From Fallopia convolvulus (lineage: Eukaryota; Streptophyta; Magnoliopsida; Caryophyllales; Polygonaceae), in assembly GCA_964016875.1 (NCBI GenBank), contig OZ024736.1:38968707-39032706 (forward strand): a stretch of 64,000 nt of DNA, in the 5' to 3' direction. The notes below the pieces were generated by a model. That model saw only the letters and a program-made list of their open reading frames with translations, did no database searches and was not told the DNA's origin. Shown in pieces: positions 24,718 to 35,119 of this stretch (positions within the stretch are counted from its first letter, which is position 1; every line of letters begins with the position of its first letter). The position numbers and the translations under genes are program-made.

Positions 24718-25648
24718 AATGAATAAAAAGAACGAATAAAATATCACCATTAACATGATTTCAATTATCGTTATGTTACCAACTTCATAAGTAGAGTCAA
24801 ATAAGAATTCTATTATTAGATCAGCATATATTCTTATCAAACAAACATACAAAGACAAATTTCTAACATTAGCTATCTATATTGAATACATTTTTTCGAC
24901 AAATGTTATTTAAATTCAAATTGTTATATATTTTTCTGTTTGATGTGAACACATACTTTATTTTATTGTTCAGTTGATACTTTCAAATCTATCATGTCTT
25001 ATACGAACCAACCACCCATCCTATCCACTTAATATATGGAAGGGAATTATTGATAAAAATAAAGTAGTTTTTTTTCAAAAAAAAAGAGACATAGAAAACA
25101 AAAACAAAGTCAACTCGCTTATTAGCTGTGCTGATCTCATCTTTACTTCTTCAATCGACTACAAGTCTTGCTAATTACAGTACTAATTATGATTGCAGAT
25201 CGAATGCGTTTGCAGGTCAAGAAATGGCGACGAGCCTAACAGTTTTAATTCAACCGACGTTTGGTTGTTTTGATTGTTAGTTGGGCTCACCCATATTTAA
25301 GCAAAACACGTGAAAAATTTGAAAAGCCAGACCTTTTCTCATTTTTTCTTCTCTCGTGGACCTCCTTTTCTGAAAAACTAAAATTATGTTCTGGAGGGAA
25401 ATTATTTAAAAATTATTGCTAAATATTAAACCTTTCTAATTAGCATTTTCTTAGCTAAGCCCAGGCCCCAAATACAACTTTCGGGTCTAGAAGGAACTAA
25501 GGCGCTCTTGCTGTGAGCGCCACATTCGTGTTAATTCCTTTTGACTATCACAAGCTCCATCTCCTTTCGGATTTGGGGATATCTCCTTGGGCAACCAGCC
25601 AATCTCAATTCTCTCCATTTTTTCGATCCTCCACTGGGCACAAGCTGA
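24718..25648 (+). promoter_or_regulatory. Intergenic region and probable CIPK promoter and 5' UTR exon
   Basis: No gene is seen from 24718 to about 25330. The last 250 bp before 25648 are less AT-rich and include pyrimidine-rich stretches typical of a plant 5' UTR. A good donor, CTGAG|GTAAAATT, at 25648/25649 suggests the end of a non-coding first exon. The transcription start cannot be fixed. Confidence 0.4.
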
Positions 25649-26702
25649 GGTAAAATTCTCTCTGTCAAGTTGCTTTGCATCTTAAGCTGATACAGGAGCT
25701 AGGTTTTTGTTTGGTTTGTATTGTTTGCTTTGATCAGTCTGAACGAATTTATCAATGCCGATTAGTCGAATCCGTGTACTTCTTGATTTGGTGGATTTTA
25801 ATTTGTTTGGGGCTATTGGATTTTAATTCTTGGTTTAGGGTTGTGAATTGTGAATATTTTCTATTGAACTTGATTGAGAATTAATCTTGCTGGCTTTTGA
25901 CAATCAAAGCAATCTTTCTGGTTTCTGACAATCAAATCAGTTATTTCTGACAATTATAGCTGTTGGCTAATTGCCCTATATATAATTCCAATACCCTTAA
26001 TTGAGATTACTCTCTCTTTCTTTTTGGATACAATCCGTCCTGGTCACCAGTAAGGAATGATTTAAATTTTATTTCATTTCTCAGTTGAACTTACTTATTG
26101 AAATCATATTGGCATTCATCATGTTGAATGCTTGTTTGTACGTTCATGGTGCCAATAGCAGTGCCAACTGCCAAGCCATGGGCTATCTTTTTCTTCTTCA
26201 TCAGATGCTTAATTTGGATAGCGTGCTCTGTGGTTCTCTTTATAATCTGTCTTTAATTTCATCAAAGTTGATTTAATTTTTTAATATAATAATGATACAC
26301 CCTTCACTCATCCTTCTCATATTCTTCTTTCTTCTGATTGCAGACAAATAGCTCTAATTCAGTGGCTGGGCAAATTTCTGAATACTAAACTTTTTCCAGC
26401 ATTTTCTGGTTCACTCTTCTTGGGGAAGATCCAGGGGATGCTGAAAAATGTGTTTGTTGTATGTCCAGTGTCCCTTGTATACGTATACTGAGGTTCGCGT
26501 ATTTCAGTCTCTTCTGTGCTGCTTTCTTGATAATATTACAAGGTCTTATTGCAATGCATTCTACTTCTACACCCGAATGCTGAGAGGAGCCATTCGGTAT
26601 AAAGTGCCCATATTGTTTACACTTAACCTTTGTGAAGACGGTTGAAGTGCTTGTGGCAATTTTACCCCTGCTTTGTAGATAGATTACCAATTGCTCATTG
26701 GC
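25649..26702 (+). other. Probable 5' UTR intron of the CIPK gene
   Basis: T-rich DNA without an open frame lies between the candidate donor at 25649 and an acceptor shortly before the start codon (ATTGGCAG|GAGATAATC near 26702; an alternative is TGATTGCAG near 26343). The phrase TTCTGACAATCAAA recurs around 25895-25950. The coding part itself has no intron, so this would be the only intron of the gene. Inferred from splice-site quality only. Confidence 0.4.
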
Positions 26703-26749
26703 AGGAGATAATCAAAACGGCACAATCTGTATAGGTTTTGGGTGACAAC

Positions 26750-28141
26750 ATGGATTATAAAACTGGCTATTTGATGGGGAAGTATGAAATAGGTCGATTT
26801 CTGGGACAAGGCACTTTTGCCAAGGTTCATTATGCAAGAAGTTTAGCGACGGGTCAGAGCGTGGCAATCAAGATCATTGACAAGGAGAAGGTTATGAAGG
26901 TCAATTCGATTAATCAGGTTAAGCGTGAGATATCTGTAATGAGAATGGTCAGACACCCTAATATTGTGAACCTATATGAAGTCATGGCCACTAAGACTAA
27001 GATTTACTTTGTAATTGAATATGCCAAAGGTGGAGAACTTTTTGACAGGGTGGCTAAAGGCAAGCTGAAAGAAGAGGTTGCCCAAAAGTACTTTAAACAG
27101 CTGATCAATGCTGTGGATTTCTGCCATAGTAAGGGTGTGTATCACCGTGATATAAAACCAGAAAACTTACTCTTGGATGGGAATGAGAATTTGAAGGTTT
27201 CAGATTTTGGGTTAAGTGCAGTGGTGAAGTCTAAGCGTCTGGATGGACTGCTTCACACAGCTTGTGGAACTCCTGCTTATGTTTCTCCTGAAGTTATTAA
27301 TCAGAAGGGTTATGATGGAGCCAAATCTGATATTTGGTCTTGTGGGGTGGTTTTATTTGTTCTCTTGGCTGGTTATCTTCCATTTCATGATAGAAATTTG
27401 ATGGATATGTACAGGAAAATTCGCAAAGCAGAATTCAAGTTTCCAAAATGGTTCTCTGAAGATGTTCGCCGGCTTTTGGTACAGATATTGGATCCAAAAC
27501 CAGAAACTAGAATATCCATTGCCAAAATAAAGGAGAGTTCTTGGTTTAGGAAGGATTTTACCTTAAAAACTCCCGTAACAGATCCTAAAAGCAAGAGTAA
27601 TACTACTGTAAAGACAGATGGGAATCCAGGCCCTTCTGGTACAGCTAATTTAGATTCTAAGCCCAAGGAAGAATCAATCAAACCCACAAAATTGAATGCC
27701 TTTGGCATTGTATTTCATTTACATAGATTCGATTTTTCAGGCTCATTTGAGGAGGCAGATGTAAAAGAAGAAAGGTTTACTTCAATGGAACCGGGGTCTG
27801 TCATCATATCTCGGCTGATAGAAACTGCCAAATGTATTAGATTTAAAATAAAACAGATTGATCAGGGTAAACTGAATTTTGAAGCATCCAAGGCAGGCGA
27901 AATGGGACCGGTCTCTATTGATGTGGAGATATTTGAAGTCACACCAACACTCCATTTGGTGGAGATCAGAAAATCCAATGGGGATACTGTAGAATATCAG
28001 AAGATGATGAAAGAAGACATAAGGCCTACTCTCAAAGACATTGTTTGGGCTTGGCAAGGCGAGCAACATCATGTACAAAAAACTACACTAACAAATGCAG
28101 TTGCACAAACAACACTTACAGAAGCAACAACTAGCAATTGA
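26750..28141 (+). CDS. CIPK: CBL-interacting protein kinase (SnRK3 family), intronless, CIPK11-like
   Basis: A single open frame of 463 aa. The first ATG is at 26750 (MDYKTGYLMGKYEIG). The kinase domain comes first: Gly loop GQGTFAKV (about 19-26), ATP-binding Lys41, catalytic HRDIKPEN (Asp134), DFG at 152-154, and an activation loop ending in SPE instead of the usual APE. Then comes the regulatory tail with the NAF motif (Asn-Ala-Phe 316-318) that binds CBL calcium sensors, and a PPI domain (IISRLIETAKCIRFKIK to PTLKDIVWAWQGE) that binds PP2C phosphatases. The kinase couples calcium signals to ion transport at membranes. The NAF segment is odd: after NAF the usual Asp-Ile-Ile-Ser/Ala-Leu-Ser is replaced by GIVFHLH. 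Intronless structure and the SLX1/HIGLE neighbour suggest CIPK11, but the subtype is inference. Confidence 0.94.
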   Translation: MDYKTGYLMGKYEIGRFLGQGTFAKVHYARSLATGQSVAIKIIDKEKVMKVNSINQVKREISVMRMVRHPNIVNLYEVMATKTKIYFVIEYAKGGELFDRVAKGKLKEEVAQKYFKQLINAVDFCHSKGVYHRDIKPENLLLDGNENLKVSDFGLSAVVKSKRLDGLLHTACGTPAYVSPEVINQKGYDGAKSDIWSCGVVLFVLLAGYLPFHDRNLMDMYRKIRKAEFKFPKWFSEDVRRLLVQILDPKPETRISIAKIKESSWFRKDFTLKTPVTDPKSKSNTTVKTDGNPGPSGTANLDSKPKEESIKPTKLNAFGIVFHLHRFDFSGSFEEADVKEERFTSMEPGSVIISRLIETAKCIRFKIKQIDQGKLNFEASKAGEMGPVSIDVEIFEVTPTLHLVEIRKSNGDTVEYQKMMKEDIRPTLKDIVWAWQGEQHHVQKTTLTNAVAQTTLTEATTSN

Positions 28142-28961
28142 AGTGACCATGGTGCTATTTTTAGGGAACCCTCCCCTCATTGTTTATCCTGTTACAATTT
28201 TGATTAGACTTGCATAATACGAGGATATTTTTGTGTGTATCCAATGCTTATTTTTGCATTATCAAATTGAGATTCGTAACTGGCATAGTTAAATTAGTAA
28301 GTCCTCCCAAGGCTCCCATAACTCTACCTAAATGCTCAATATTTACTTCTGTGAATATAATGTATTTCTTTCTGCTACAAGTAGCGGCTGATTGGAGCTA
28401 AAGTTTATTTCTTTGGTGTTTTCACTGGTGCGTAGAAGTTCTTAACTTCATACAGTTGCAATATTACACTTGTAAGTTTCCTGTACCTGGGAAAGTCAGT
28501 TATTTTCTCTAATGTAATAAAAACAGACATGGCATATGTGCTAACAAGAATTTTAATGTCTCTTCTAAATTCGAGTCTGATATGGCTAGACTTGATTTTA
28601 GTCTTAGCAGCAAACTGTAACATCTTATAAAGTGCAATATTCATTATTTGTAAGCTTATCTGACCAATAAATAGGAGTCATAGCAATAGAGTTTCATTTT
28701 TGAGCAAGATCTCATGGTGTTGAGGGAAAATCATTGATGCTGACAGAAACCGACCAGACAAATGAGAAAAAGGAAGTTTCTCTTCATTTCACAACAGGAT
28801 CTGAGCCTTACAGGAATGGCAAGAAAACACAATAGCTTTCTAACCAAAATTTGAGTGTATATGTATTACAGGAAGTAACTGCCTATGGTGAAATCTAACT
28901 TATACATCGACCTGTAAGATATTCATATGTTATTTTTGAAACTGTGTATTAATTGAACAAC
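28142..28961. other. Convergent 3' intergenic region, CIPK and SLX1
   Basis: No gene or repeat stands out. It must contain both polyadenylation regions; AATAAA-like words occur (for example CAATAAATAG at about 28663 and GTAATAAAAACA at about 28515). Confidence 0.4.
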
Positions 28962-30486
28962 CTATAGTTGAACAAAATCCGGAGATCTTGTTAGATCAAT
29001 GATCTCGGCAGAATCAACCCTCCTCTTTTTGCTGTGCAATCTATTTCTGCAGTCGGGTGAAGGTGTAAACAGATCAATAACCTCAATTTGCCTCACAATG
29101 GATGATCGAGTTTCATCTGTGGCTCCTTTAGGCAAAGGATATCTTTGCTCAAATGGCTGAACCAAATTACACCCACTATCCTCATAAGATTGCTTCTGAA
29201 AGTCGTCTTCTTCTACAAGGGAAAATGAGTCTCTTTTAGGCAGAGGTGATCTTGTTTCAAATGTCTGAAACTGATTACACCCACTATCCTCATTCAAATG
29301 CTTCTGAAAGTCATCATCTTCTATAAGGAAAAATGAGTCTCTTGGCTCTAAGACATTGTTTTCTTGACTCTGTTGTGATTCCTCCTTATCTGCTTGGTTA
29401 TCTGGGGAACTGGAAGTGGCGGCGGCATCAAAATAATGCCTATTTTCATCAACTGTATTCGAATTCCCCCTCAAATGGTCTTCAATACCATCATCACTGC
29501 CACTACATTCTTGTGGGTCAAGATCCCAAGCATTTTTATCATTGTGAAGAGACTGATTGCCTGAAGAGTAGCATGGAAGATCATCCATGGAACCAAACTG
29601 GACTTTCATTTGCCTTGGCAAGGTTGGACAATCAGCAACATGGGTCATGTACTTTGTGGAGAAGAAGTTCACAGTGAGGTCCATACTAGATACAAAAGGC
29701 AGAAGCAGAAATTATTTTTACCTCCAACAAAACAAGCAGAGGCAATTCACAAGCATTCAATGAACTGAAAGGGTCTTAAGAAGAGGGTGAACTACCTCTT
29801 CCATGTGTGAAGGGTGAGCATAGTGAATGCAACTTTGATCTTGTTGGGTAATCCATTGAGGGATTTTAGATTGCAAGCTGCCTTCCTCACAGCTAGTGAC
29901 TCTATTGGGTGTTGCCATGCCCATTCAAACTGCAACAAAAAAAAAATCAATCCTTTGCTTATGAACAGATGCTAGCTTCAGATCCATGAGATCAGTTTGG
30001 AAAGAAAAAAAATCAATCATTTGGTCAAATTGTTGTACAGCAATGAAGACACACCTGGAGAGCAGCGACCTGTGTTGGGAAGCCATAGATGCAGAGAATC
30101 ATCTCCCATGGGCGCTTTTTCTTAGTTCTGGTTGCTCCACTTGTAATCTCCCCATTGTGTTGCCGTATTCTACGCTTCGGATTCACGGTGAATCTGAGAG
30201 CGAATAGCGTAAATTAGCATAAATCAATTCGATCCGGAGATAATTTATCAACCGATTGATAAGACAATGAAGATAAGACAGTTCGAATTGAAAGAAACAG
30301 AAGGGGAATAGAATGAAATTCGAACCCGATGTAGGTGTGGCCCTTGTGACGGGGGCTGAGAGATGTTAGGAGGTAGCAGGCGTTGAACCCCTTGTTGCCG
30401 TCTTCGGCTTCTCCATCGATGTCGGTTAGGGTTTTCGAGGTCTTTTCCCCTTTTCTTTTCGAGCAGTTCTTGGTAGCGTTTCTCAT
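28962..30486 (-). CDS. SLX1: SLX1/HIGLE-type GIY-YIG structure-specific endonuclease
   Basis: Four exons join in frame: 30486-30326, 30193-30055, 29929-29796 and 29685-28962, giving 385 aa. The N-terminal GIY-YIG nuclease domain shows CYLLTS (37-42), HTYIGFT (50-56), the basic KRRIRQHNGEI block with the expected catalytic Arg, KRPWEM, and FEWAWQHP, whose Glu (about E102) is the metal-binding catalytic residue by family rule. Members cut branched DNA such as Holliday junctions and flaps, with SLX4 as partner in yeast and animals; the Arabidopsis homologue HIGLE is reported to interact with HYL1. The conserved LTVNFFSTKY block follows. The last 220 residues are low-complexity and acidic, with two copies of a RDSF-L-E-DDFQK repeat, and end in two VIDL/IIDL-type acidic-hydrophobic patches. 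I see no RING/PHD zinc finger of the kind found at the C-terminus of animal and yeast SLX1. Confidence 0.9.
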
Positions 30487-30734
30487 TCTTGATAGCGTCT
30501 TTGGCTTCTCTGTCTCGACTGCCTTTCTTCCCCAACTCTCTCTCTCTCTTCGTCAAGGTCGCATGAAATTTGACCGTTATAAAAGCATTATAATTTTTGA
30601 ATTCTCTTTGAATTTACCAATAAATTTGACCGTTGCATACGGTATACAGTATACTAATATTTTGTTATACGAAAATATTTGATTTCTGTATTATTTATTT
30701 ATTAAAAAGAAAAAACATAGTAAAATTAAGAGAA
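30487..30734 (-). promoter_or_regulatory. SLX1 upstream region
   Basis: About 250 bp separate the start codon from the first Helitron end at 30735. A CTCTCTCTCTC tract lies at about 30536-30549 (GAGA on the gene strand, probably in the 5' UTR). AT-rich DNA follows. The Helitron cluster starts so close that it may contribute promoter sequence; this is inference. Confidence 0.35.
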
Positions 30735-30750
30735 TCTATCTATCTATAAA
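30735..30750 (+). mobile_element. 5' tip of a Helitron family B copy, split by the A dimer
   Basis: TCTATCTATCTATAAA begins with TC after an A and matches the start of the family B copy at 33525 (TCTATCTATAACTATATTAAAG). Its continuation (TATATATTAAAG...) resumes at 32751 on the other side of the A-family insertion, so the A dimer sits 16 bp inside family B. Confidence 0.6.
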
Positions 30751-31780
30751 TCTATGTATATATATAAAAGACGCAAGGAATAAGGCCACCACGTTGCGCT
30801 ACCTAGTATTTTCCTACGTGTCGTTCCCACGTTAAACCATCTAGGATTTCGCGACATAGGATTTTTTTATTTTAGAAATTTATATATATATTGATATTAG
30901 TTTAGGATAAGATAGAAATAGGATAAATTAATCTAGGAAAGATTTTATCCAAAATAAAGATGTTATCTACTTATATATTAGGAATTAGGATAGATCTAAA
31001 ATATTTTATCTAAAATTAAAATAAATTATAGAACATTAGATATTATATATTATGATGGATATATTAATTTTTTTTTAATTAAATTTCTATCTATTTATAT
31101 GGAAAAAAAAATCGAATTTTATTTAAAATTAAAGAAATTTATTTTTTTATTTTTTATCTATTTATGTAAAATATTTATCTTAAATAAAATTTTGATAAAA
31201 AATAAAACTTTTAAGATAATTACTTGCCTAGATTGACTTTTGATATAAAAAAATTACGTGATATTTACCTTAATTTTCGTTTTTGAATTATTTATATAAA
31301 TATAAACAATTTTCCTATCATTAAAAAATCCATTCTTTATTTATTTTTTTATTGTTTCTTATTAAGTATATTTTTAATTTTTATTCAAATATTTTTACAT
31401 AATTAAATTTAATAAAAGACTACAAGAATTTAGATTATTTGTACCTTTTTATATTTTCTGTAAAATATTTTTAAAATTAAATGATTCTAATTCAACCGCA
31501 TAGCTAGAAAAGAATCTACAAATTGATATACTGTTCCATCATCGTGGTTGGTGAATATTGCAATCACCAATTTTCGTTGTGGATCAAAAGAGTAAAAGAT
31601 AAAAAATTGAGCAAAATTATAATTTTCCCACCTTAATAATTTTGGCCCTGTTTCACATGACACTAATTGTAAAATTTTCTATGATTTTTTTCTAATTAAT
31701 AATTTTTTATAATAAATTAAAATCATATTTATTAAATAGAGTAATTATTAAATTCACGTAGTCGTACATGGCACGACGGG
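30751..31780 (+). mobile_element. Helitron family A, first unit of a head-to-tail dimer
   Basis: Starts TCTATGTATATATATAAAAG, then AAGGAATAAGGCCACCACGTTGCG, and runs through AT-rich DNA to a 3' hairpin (GTCGTACATGGCACGAC) and GGG. The terminal TATAACTAG is missing; the sequence passes directly into the second unit. Non-autonomous, no Rep/helicase. Confidence 0.82.
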
Positions 31781-32750
31781 TGGAATAAGATCACCATGTT
31801 GCGCTACCTAGGATTTTCCTACGTGTCGTTCCCACGTTAAGCCACCTAGGATTTCGCCACATCGGATTTTTTATTTAGAAAATTTATATATGTTGATATT
31901 ATTTTAGGATAATATAGAAATAGGATAACTTAATCCAAGAGAGATTCTATCTAAAATAAATATGTTTCTATTATATATTAAGAATTATGATAGATCTATA
32001 AGATTTTATCTAAAATTAAAATAAATTATAAGAACATTAGCTATTATATATCAGATAGATATATTATTTTAGCTTTTCCAATTAAATATCTATCTATTTT
32101 ATGAAATAAAATAAATTCGAATTTTATTTAAAATTAAAGAAAATTATTTTATCTTTATTTATTTTTATCTATTTATGTAAAAGATTTACCTTAAATAAAA
32201 TTTATATAGAAAAATAGAACTTTCAATCTATATAACTACTTGCCTAAATTGACTTTTGATAAAAAACAAATATTATCTTTTCCTAAATTTTCCTTTTGAA
32301 TTATTTATGCAAATATAAATGATTTTCTTATCATTAAAAAATTTATTTTTATTTATATTTTTTCATCGTTTCTTATTAAGTATATTTTTAATTGTTATTC
32401 AAATGTTTTTAAAATAATTGAATTTGATAAAAAAAAATTACAAGAATTTAGAATATTTTTACCTTTTTATATATTTTTTAAACGACTTTTAAAATTAAAT
32501 GATTCTAATTCAAATAATTTTTAATTTATATTTTTGCATAAATAAATTATCATTAAGCCACCAAAATTATGGTGGGCTCACCTTAATAATTTTGGCCCCG
32601 TTTCACATGACACCAATTGTAAAATTTTATATATATTTTTTTTCTAATAAATAAGTTTTTTTATATTAAATTAAAATCATACACCATATTCATTAAATAA
32701 ATTAAGTATTAAATTCATTTAGTCGTGCATGGCACGACGGGTATAACTAG
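31781..32750 (+). mobile_element. Helitron family A, second unit of the dimer
   Basis: Begins inside the 5' region (TGGAATAAGATCACCATGTTGCGC, corresponding to about position 25 of the first unit) and follows the first unit throughout with scattered substitutions. Ends with hairpin GTCGTGCATGGCACGAC, GGGTATAA and CTAG at 32747-32750. No coding capacity. Confidence 0.82.
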
Positions 32751-32944
32751 TATATATTAAAGTTGTTCTTTTTCGAGTCACCAGAACGATTCTGGCCCCA
32801 CCTCATATTTACAAAATTAATTTTTATTCTTAATAATTTAACATTTTTCTACTAAATTCTTCTTTAAGTATTTAAATCTATCTTTAACATCAAACAACTA
32901 TCTAGTTAATATAACAATATCTTTTGAAAGCTTCCTTATACAAA
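32751..32944 (+). mobile_element. Helitron family B fragment (continuation of 30735)
   Basis: TATATATTAAAGTTGTTC, then TTTTTCGAGTCACCAGAACG and the CTGGCCCCACCTCATATTTACA block shared with the other B copies. It stops at ...TTCCTTATACAAA where a family C Helitron begins. The 3' half is absent. Confidence 0.75.
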
Positions 32945-33522
32945 TCTACTATATATATAAAAGCAATAAGGTTTGGAACCTCCACGTTGCGCCACCTCAG
33001 CTTTTTCCACATGTCGTCTTGAGAATACGCCACATTTGATTTTGCCACATGTCACATTTTCCTTATGCCATGTCATTATATTTTTTACACGTTATATACC
33101 ACGTCATATTATATTCGGCCCTATCATTAACATGTCATATTTAACTATAATTAATAAATTATAAATAATTCAAATGAAAAATTACAATGATTACATAAGG
33201 CAATTTATCTTAAAATCAAGAAGAATTTTAGGCAATTTATGTACAACCACCATATCAGGCCATATCAATATATATACTTTTCAACTTTTCGATTAATGAA
33301 TGAATTGAAAATTATAAAAGAGTATTTTTATTTGATTGAATTCATAATTTTTATAATAACAATTATTTGATTTTATATGTGAAATATCTTCTTACTACAT
33401 ATGACGGGTTATAAATTACTCACAATAAATTTTATGTTATATTTTTATTTATTAATATCTTTTTATAGTATATCTAGAAAATAACGAGTCATAGTCGTGC
33501 ATGACACGACGGGGATAACTAG
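32945..33522 (+). mobile_element. Helitron family C (578 bp)
   Basis: Starts TCTACTATATATATAAAAG after an A. The body is unlike A or B apart from the CCTCCACGTTGCGCCACCTC phrase and repeated CCACATGTC words. Ends with hairpin GTCGTGCATGACACGAC, GGGGATAA, CTAG (33519-33522), then T. The terminal module is nearly identical to those of A and B. Confidence 0.82.
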
Positions 33523-33601
33523 TATCTATCTATAACTATATTAAAGCTATCCCTTTTCGAGCCACCAGAACGATTCTGGCCCCACCTCATATTTAAAAAA
33601 A

Positions 33602-34577
33602 GAAAAATTCCGTCTGGTACCCTCGAACTTATGGCTTTTCCGGATGGTGCCCAAAAAAAAAACTTAATCCGTAAAATACCCCTGAGTTTTTATAAAATTC
33701 CGGCCCGTACCCTTTCAATCCTTTTCCTTCCATTAGTACATTTCTCTGTCAAATACTTTATATAAAACAAAAAGAAAATTTGGACCACCACCACCGCCAG
33801 GGAAACCAACACATTGTCTTTTACCTCGCCGGAATTGGAATCCTCCACGAGGATTGCTTGCCGAAGATCAACTCCAACTCGCCGGCCTCGATCTCAGTCT
33901 CAGTCTCAGCCACAACCCCAACTACTGTACATGAATCTGCCAACTCGCCTCCGGAATCGTCCGCATTCAGCTGGTTTTTGTCGTCGCCGGCCTCGATCTG
34001 TCAACAATCTTAGTCGTATCCGCCAACAAGTTTCTATCAATCATGCTTGTACAAGGCACCAGGCTCTAGAGATGCAAAATTGAAATTCAACAAAAACGAA
34101 TTTAGAATTGGAAGCTTAAGAAGAACAATTCGAAGAAGCCGCCCGCCTGCGACGATCTGCTTCTCGGTGGTAGAGACGCGGAGGACTCCAGGGAATTGCC
34201 GATCGAACAGCCGCCGGAGCCGCGACTTGAAGACCGACTTGCCGGAATCGGGAGCTCGAACTGATTCTCTCACCGGCTGAGAGTTCATCGGATGGATCTC
34301 CATTGGAGGCATGGCTGCTAGTGTGAATTCCTTGCAAATTTGCTTTGGTTTAATCCTCACACGTACAGGACGGAAAAACAAACTCAATCTCCCCCTTCAA
34401 TTTAATGTTTTCTTTTCCTTTTTTTTTAAATAGGCATGTAAACGGAAGTGGAGTGTATTTAAGAAAGGGGTACGGACCGGAATTTTTCAAAAACTCGGGG
34501 GTATTTTACGGATTAAATTTTTTTTGGGGCACCATTCGGAAAAACCATAAGTTCGGGGGTACCAGACGGAATTTCCC
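33602..34577. mobile_element. Mutator-like element carrying a host gene fragment (976 bp)
   Basis: Inverted repeats of about 115 bp at both ends (AAATTCCGTCTGGTACCC..., GGTGCCC, AATCCGTAAAATACCC, CCGGYCCGTACCC in matching order) and a 9-bp target duplication TTAAAAAAA (33593-33601) / TTAAAAAAT (34578-34586). The interior (33785-34315) is much richer in G+C than the surroundings and has open frames on both strands. No transposase is present. This is the layout of a Pack-MULE. Confidence 0.88.
34040..34315 (-). pseudogene. Captured gene fragment in the Mutator-like element
   Basis: The minus strand reads MPPMEIHPMNSQPV, then KSVFKSRLRRLFDRQFPGVLR and a STTEK tail, followed by low-complexity sequence. 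From memory this resembles the N-terminus of plant DUF506 (PDDEXK-like) proteins, which start MKI-P and contain a KSRLKRLFDRPF block. Only the first 60-odd codons would be present; no promoter or rest of the gene is seen. The parental identity is a moderate-to-low confidence inference; that it is gene-derived is supported by base composition and reading frame. Confidence 0.45.
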
Positions 34578-35119
34578 TTAAAAAATAATTTTTATTTCTT
34601 TTAATTAATTATTTTAAACTATTTAAATTTATCTCTAACATCAAACATATATCTATTTAGTATAACAATATCTTTTGAAAGCTTCCTTATACAAGTATTT
34701 AAAATTAAAGATAAAATATTTAAAATATTTTAAAATAAATATAAATGTTTTAGCATATATCTTTTGACGAATTTATTTATAAATATATAGTAATAAAATA
34801 TTTGATTAAAAAATTATACATTCTACGAGCAATAAATTATTCATATGGAAGTTTATATTATATTTTTATTTATTTATTTATTAATATCTTATTTATAATG
34901 TCTATAAAATATCGAATCGTAGTTGTACATGGTACGACGGTTTAAACTAGTAGAAATACAAATGGATCGGCCATTTCGAATTTTCGTTAGTTAATTATGG
35001 ATTTTTTGTATGATTTAAAATTCATGTGAATTAGAAAATATACGTTATGCTCAAAATAGCTGAAATTATAAAACTTTTGGGAAAGAAATATCACATTTTA
35101 AAAAATCATCAACTAAATA

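Larger units (their letters stand above)
33525..34950 (+). mobile_element. Helitron family B copy split by a Mutator-like element
   Basis: Starts TCTATCTATAACTATATTAAAG only 2 bp after the family C end. It reaches CACCTCATATTTAAA, is interrupted at 33602-34577, resumes with the AATTAATTATTTTAAACTATTTAAAT region, and ends with hairpin TTGTACATGGTACGA, CGGTTTAAA and CTAG (34947-34950). It matches 22908-23463 along its length. Confidence 0.82.

Noticed and set aside
33780..34083. Plus-strand Ser/Pro/Arg-rich frames in the Mutator-like element
   Set aside because: Low-complexity readings opposite or beside the captured fragment; the minus-strand frame is the more gene-like.
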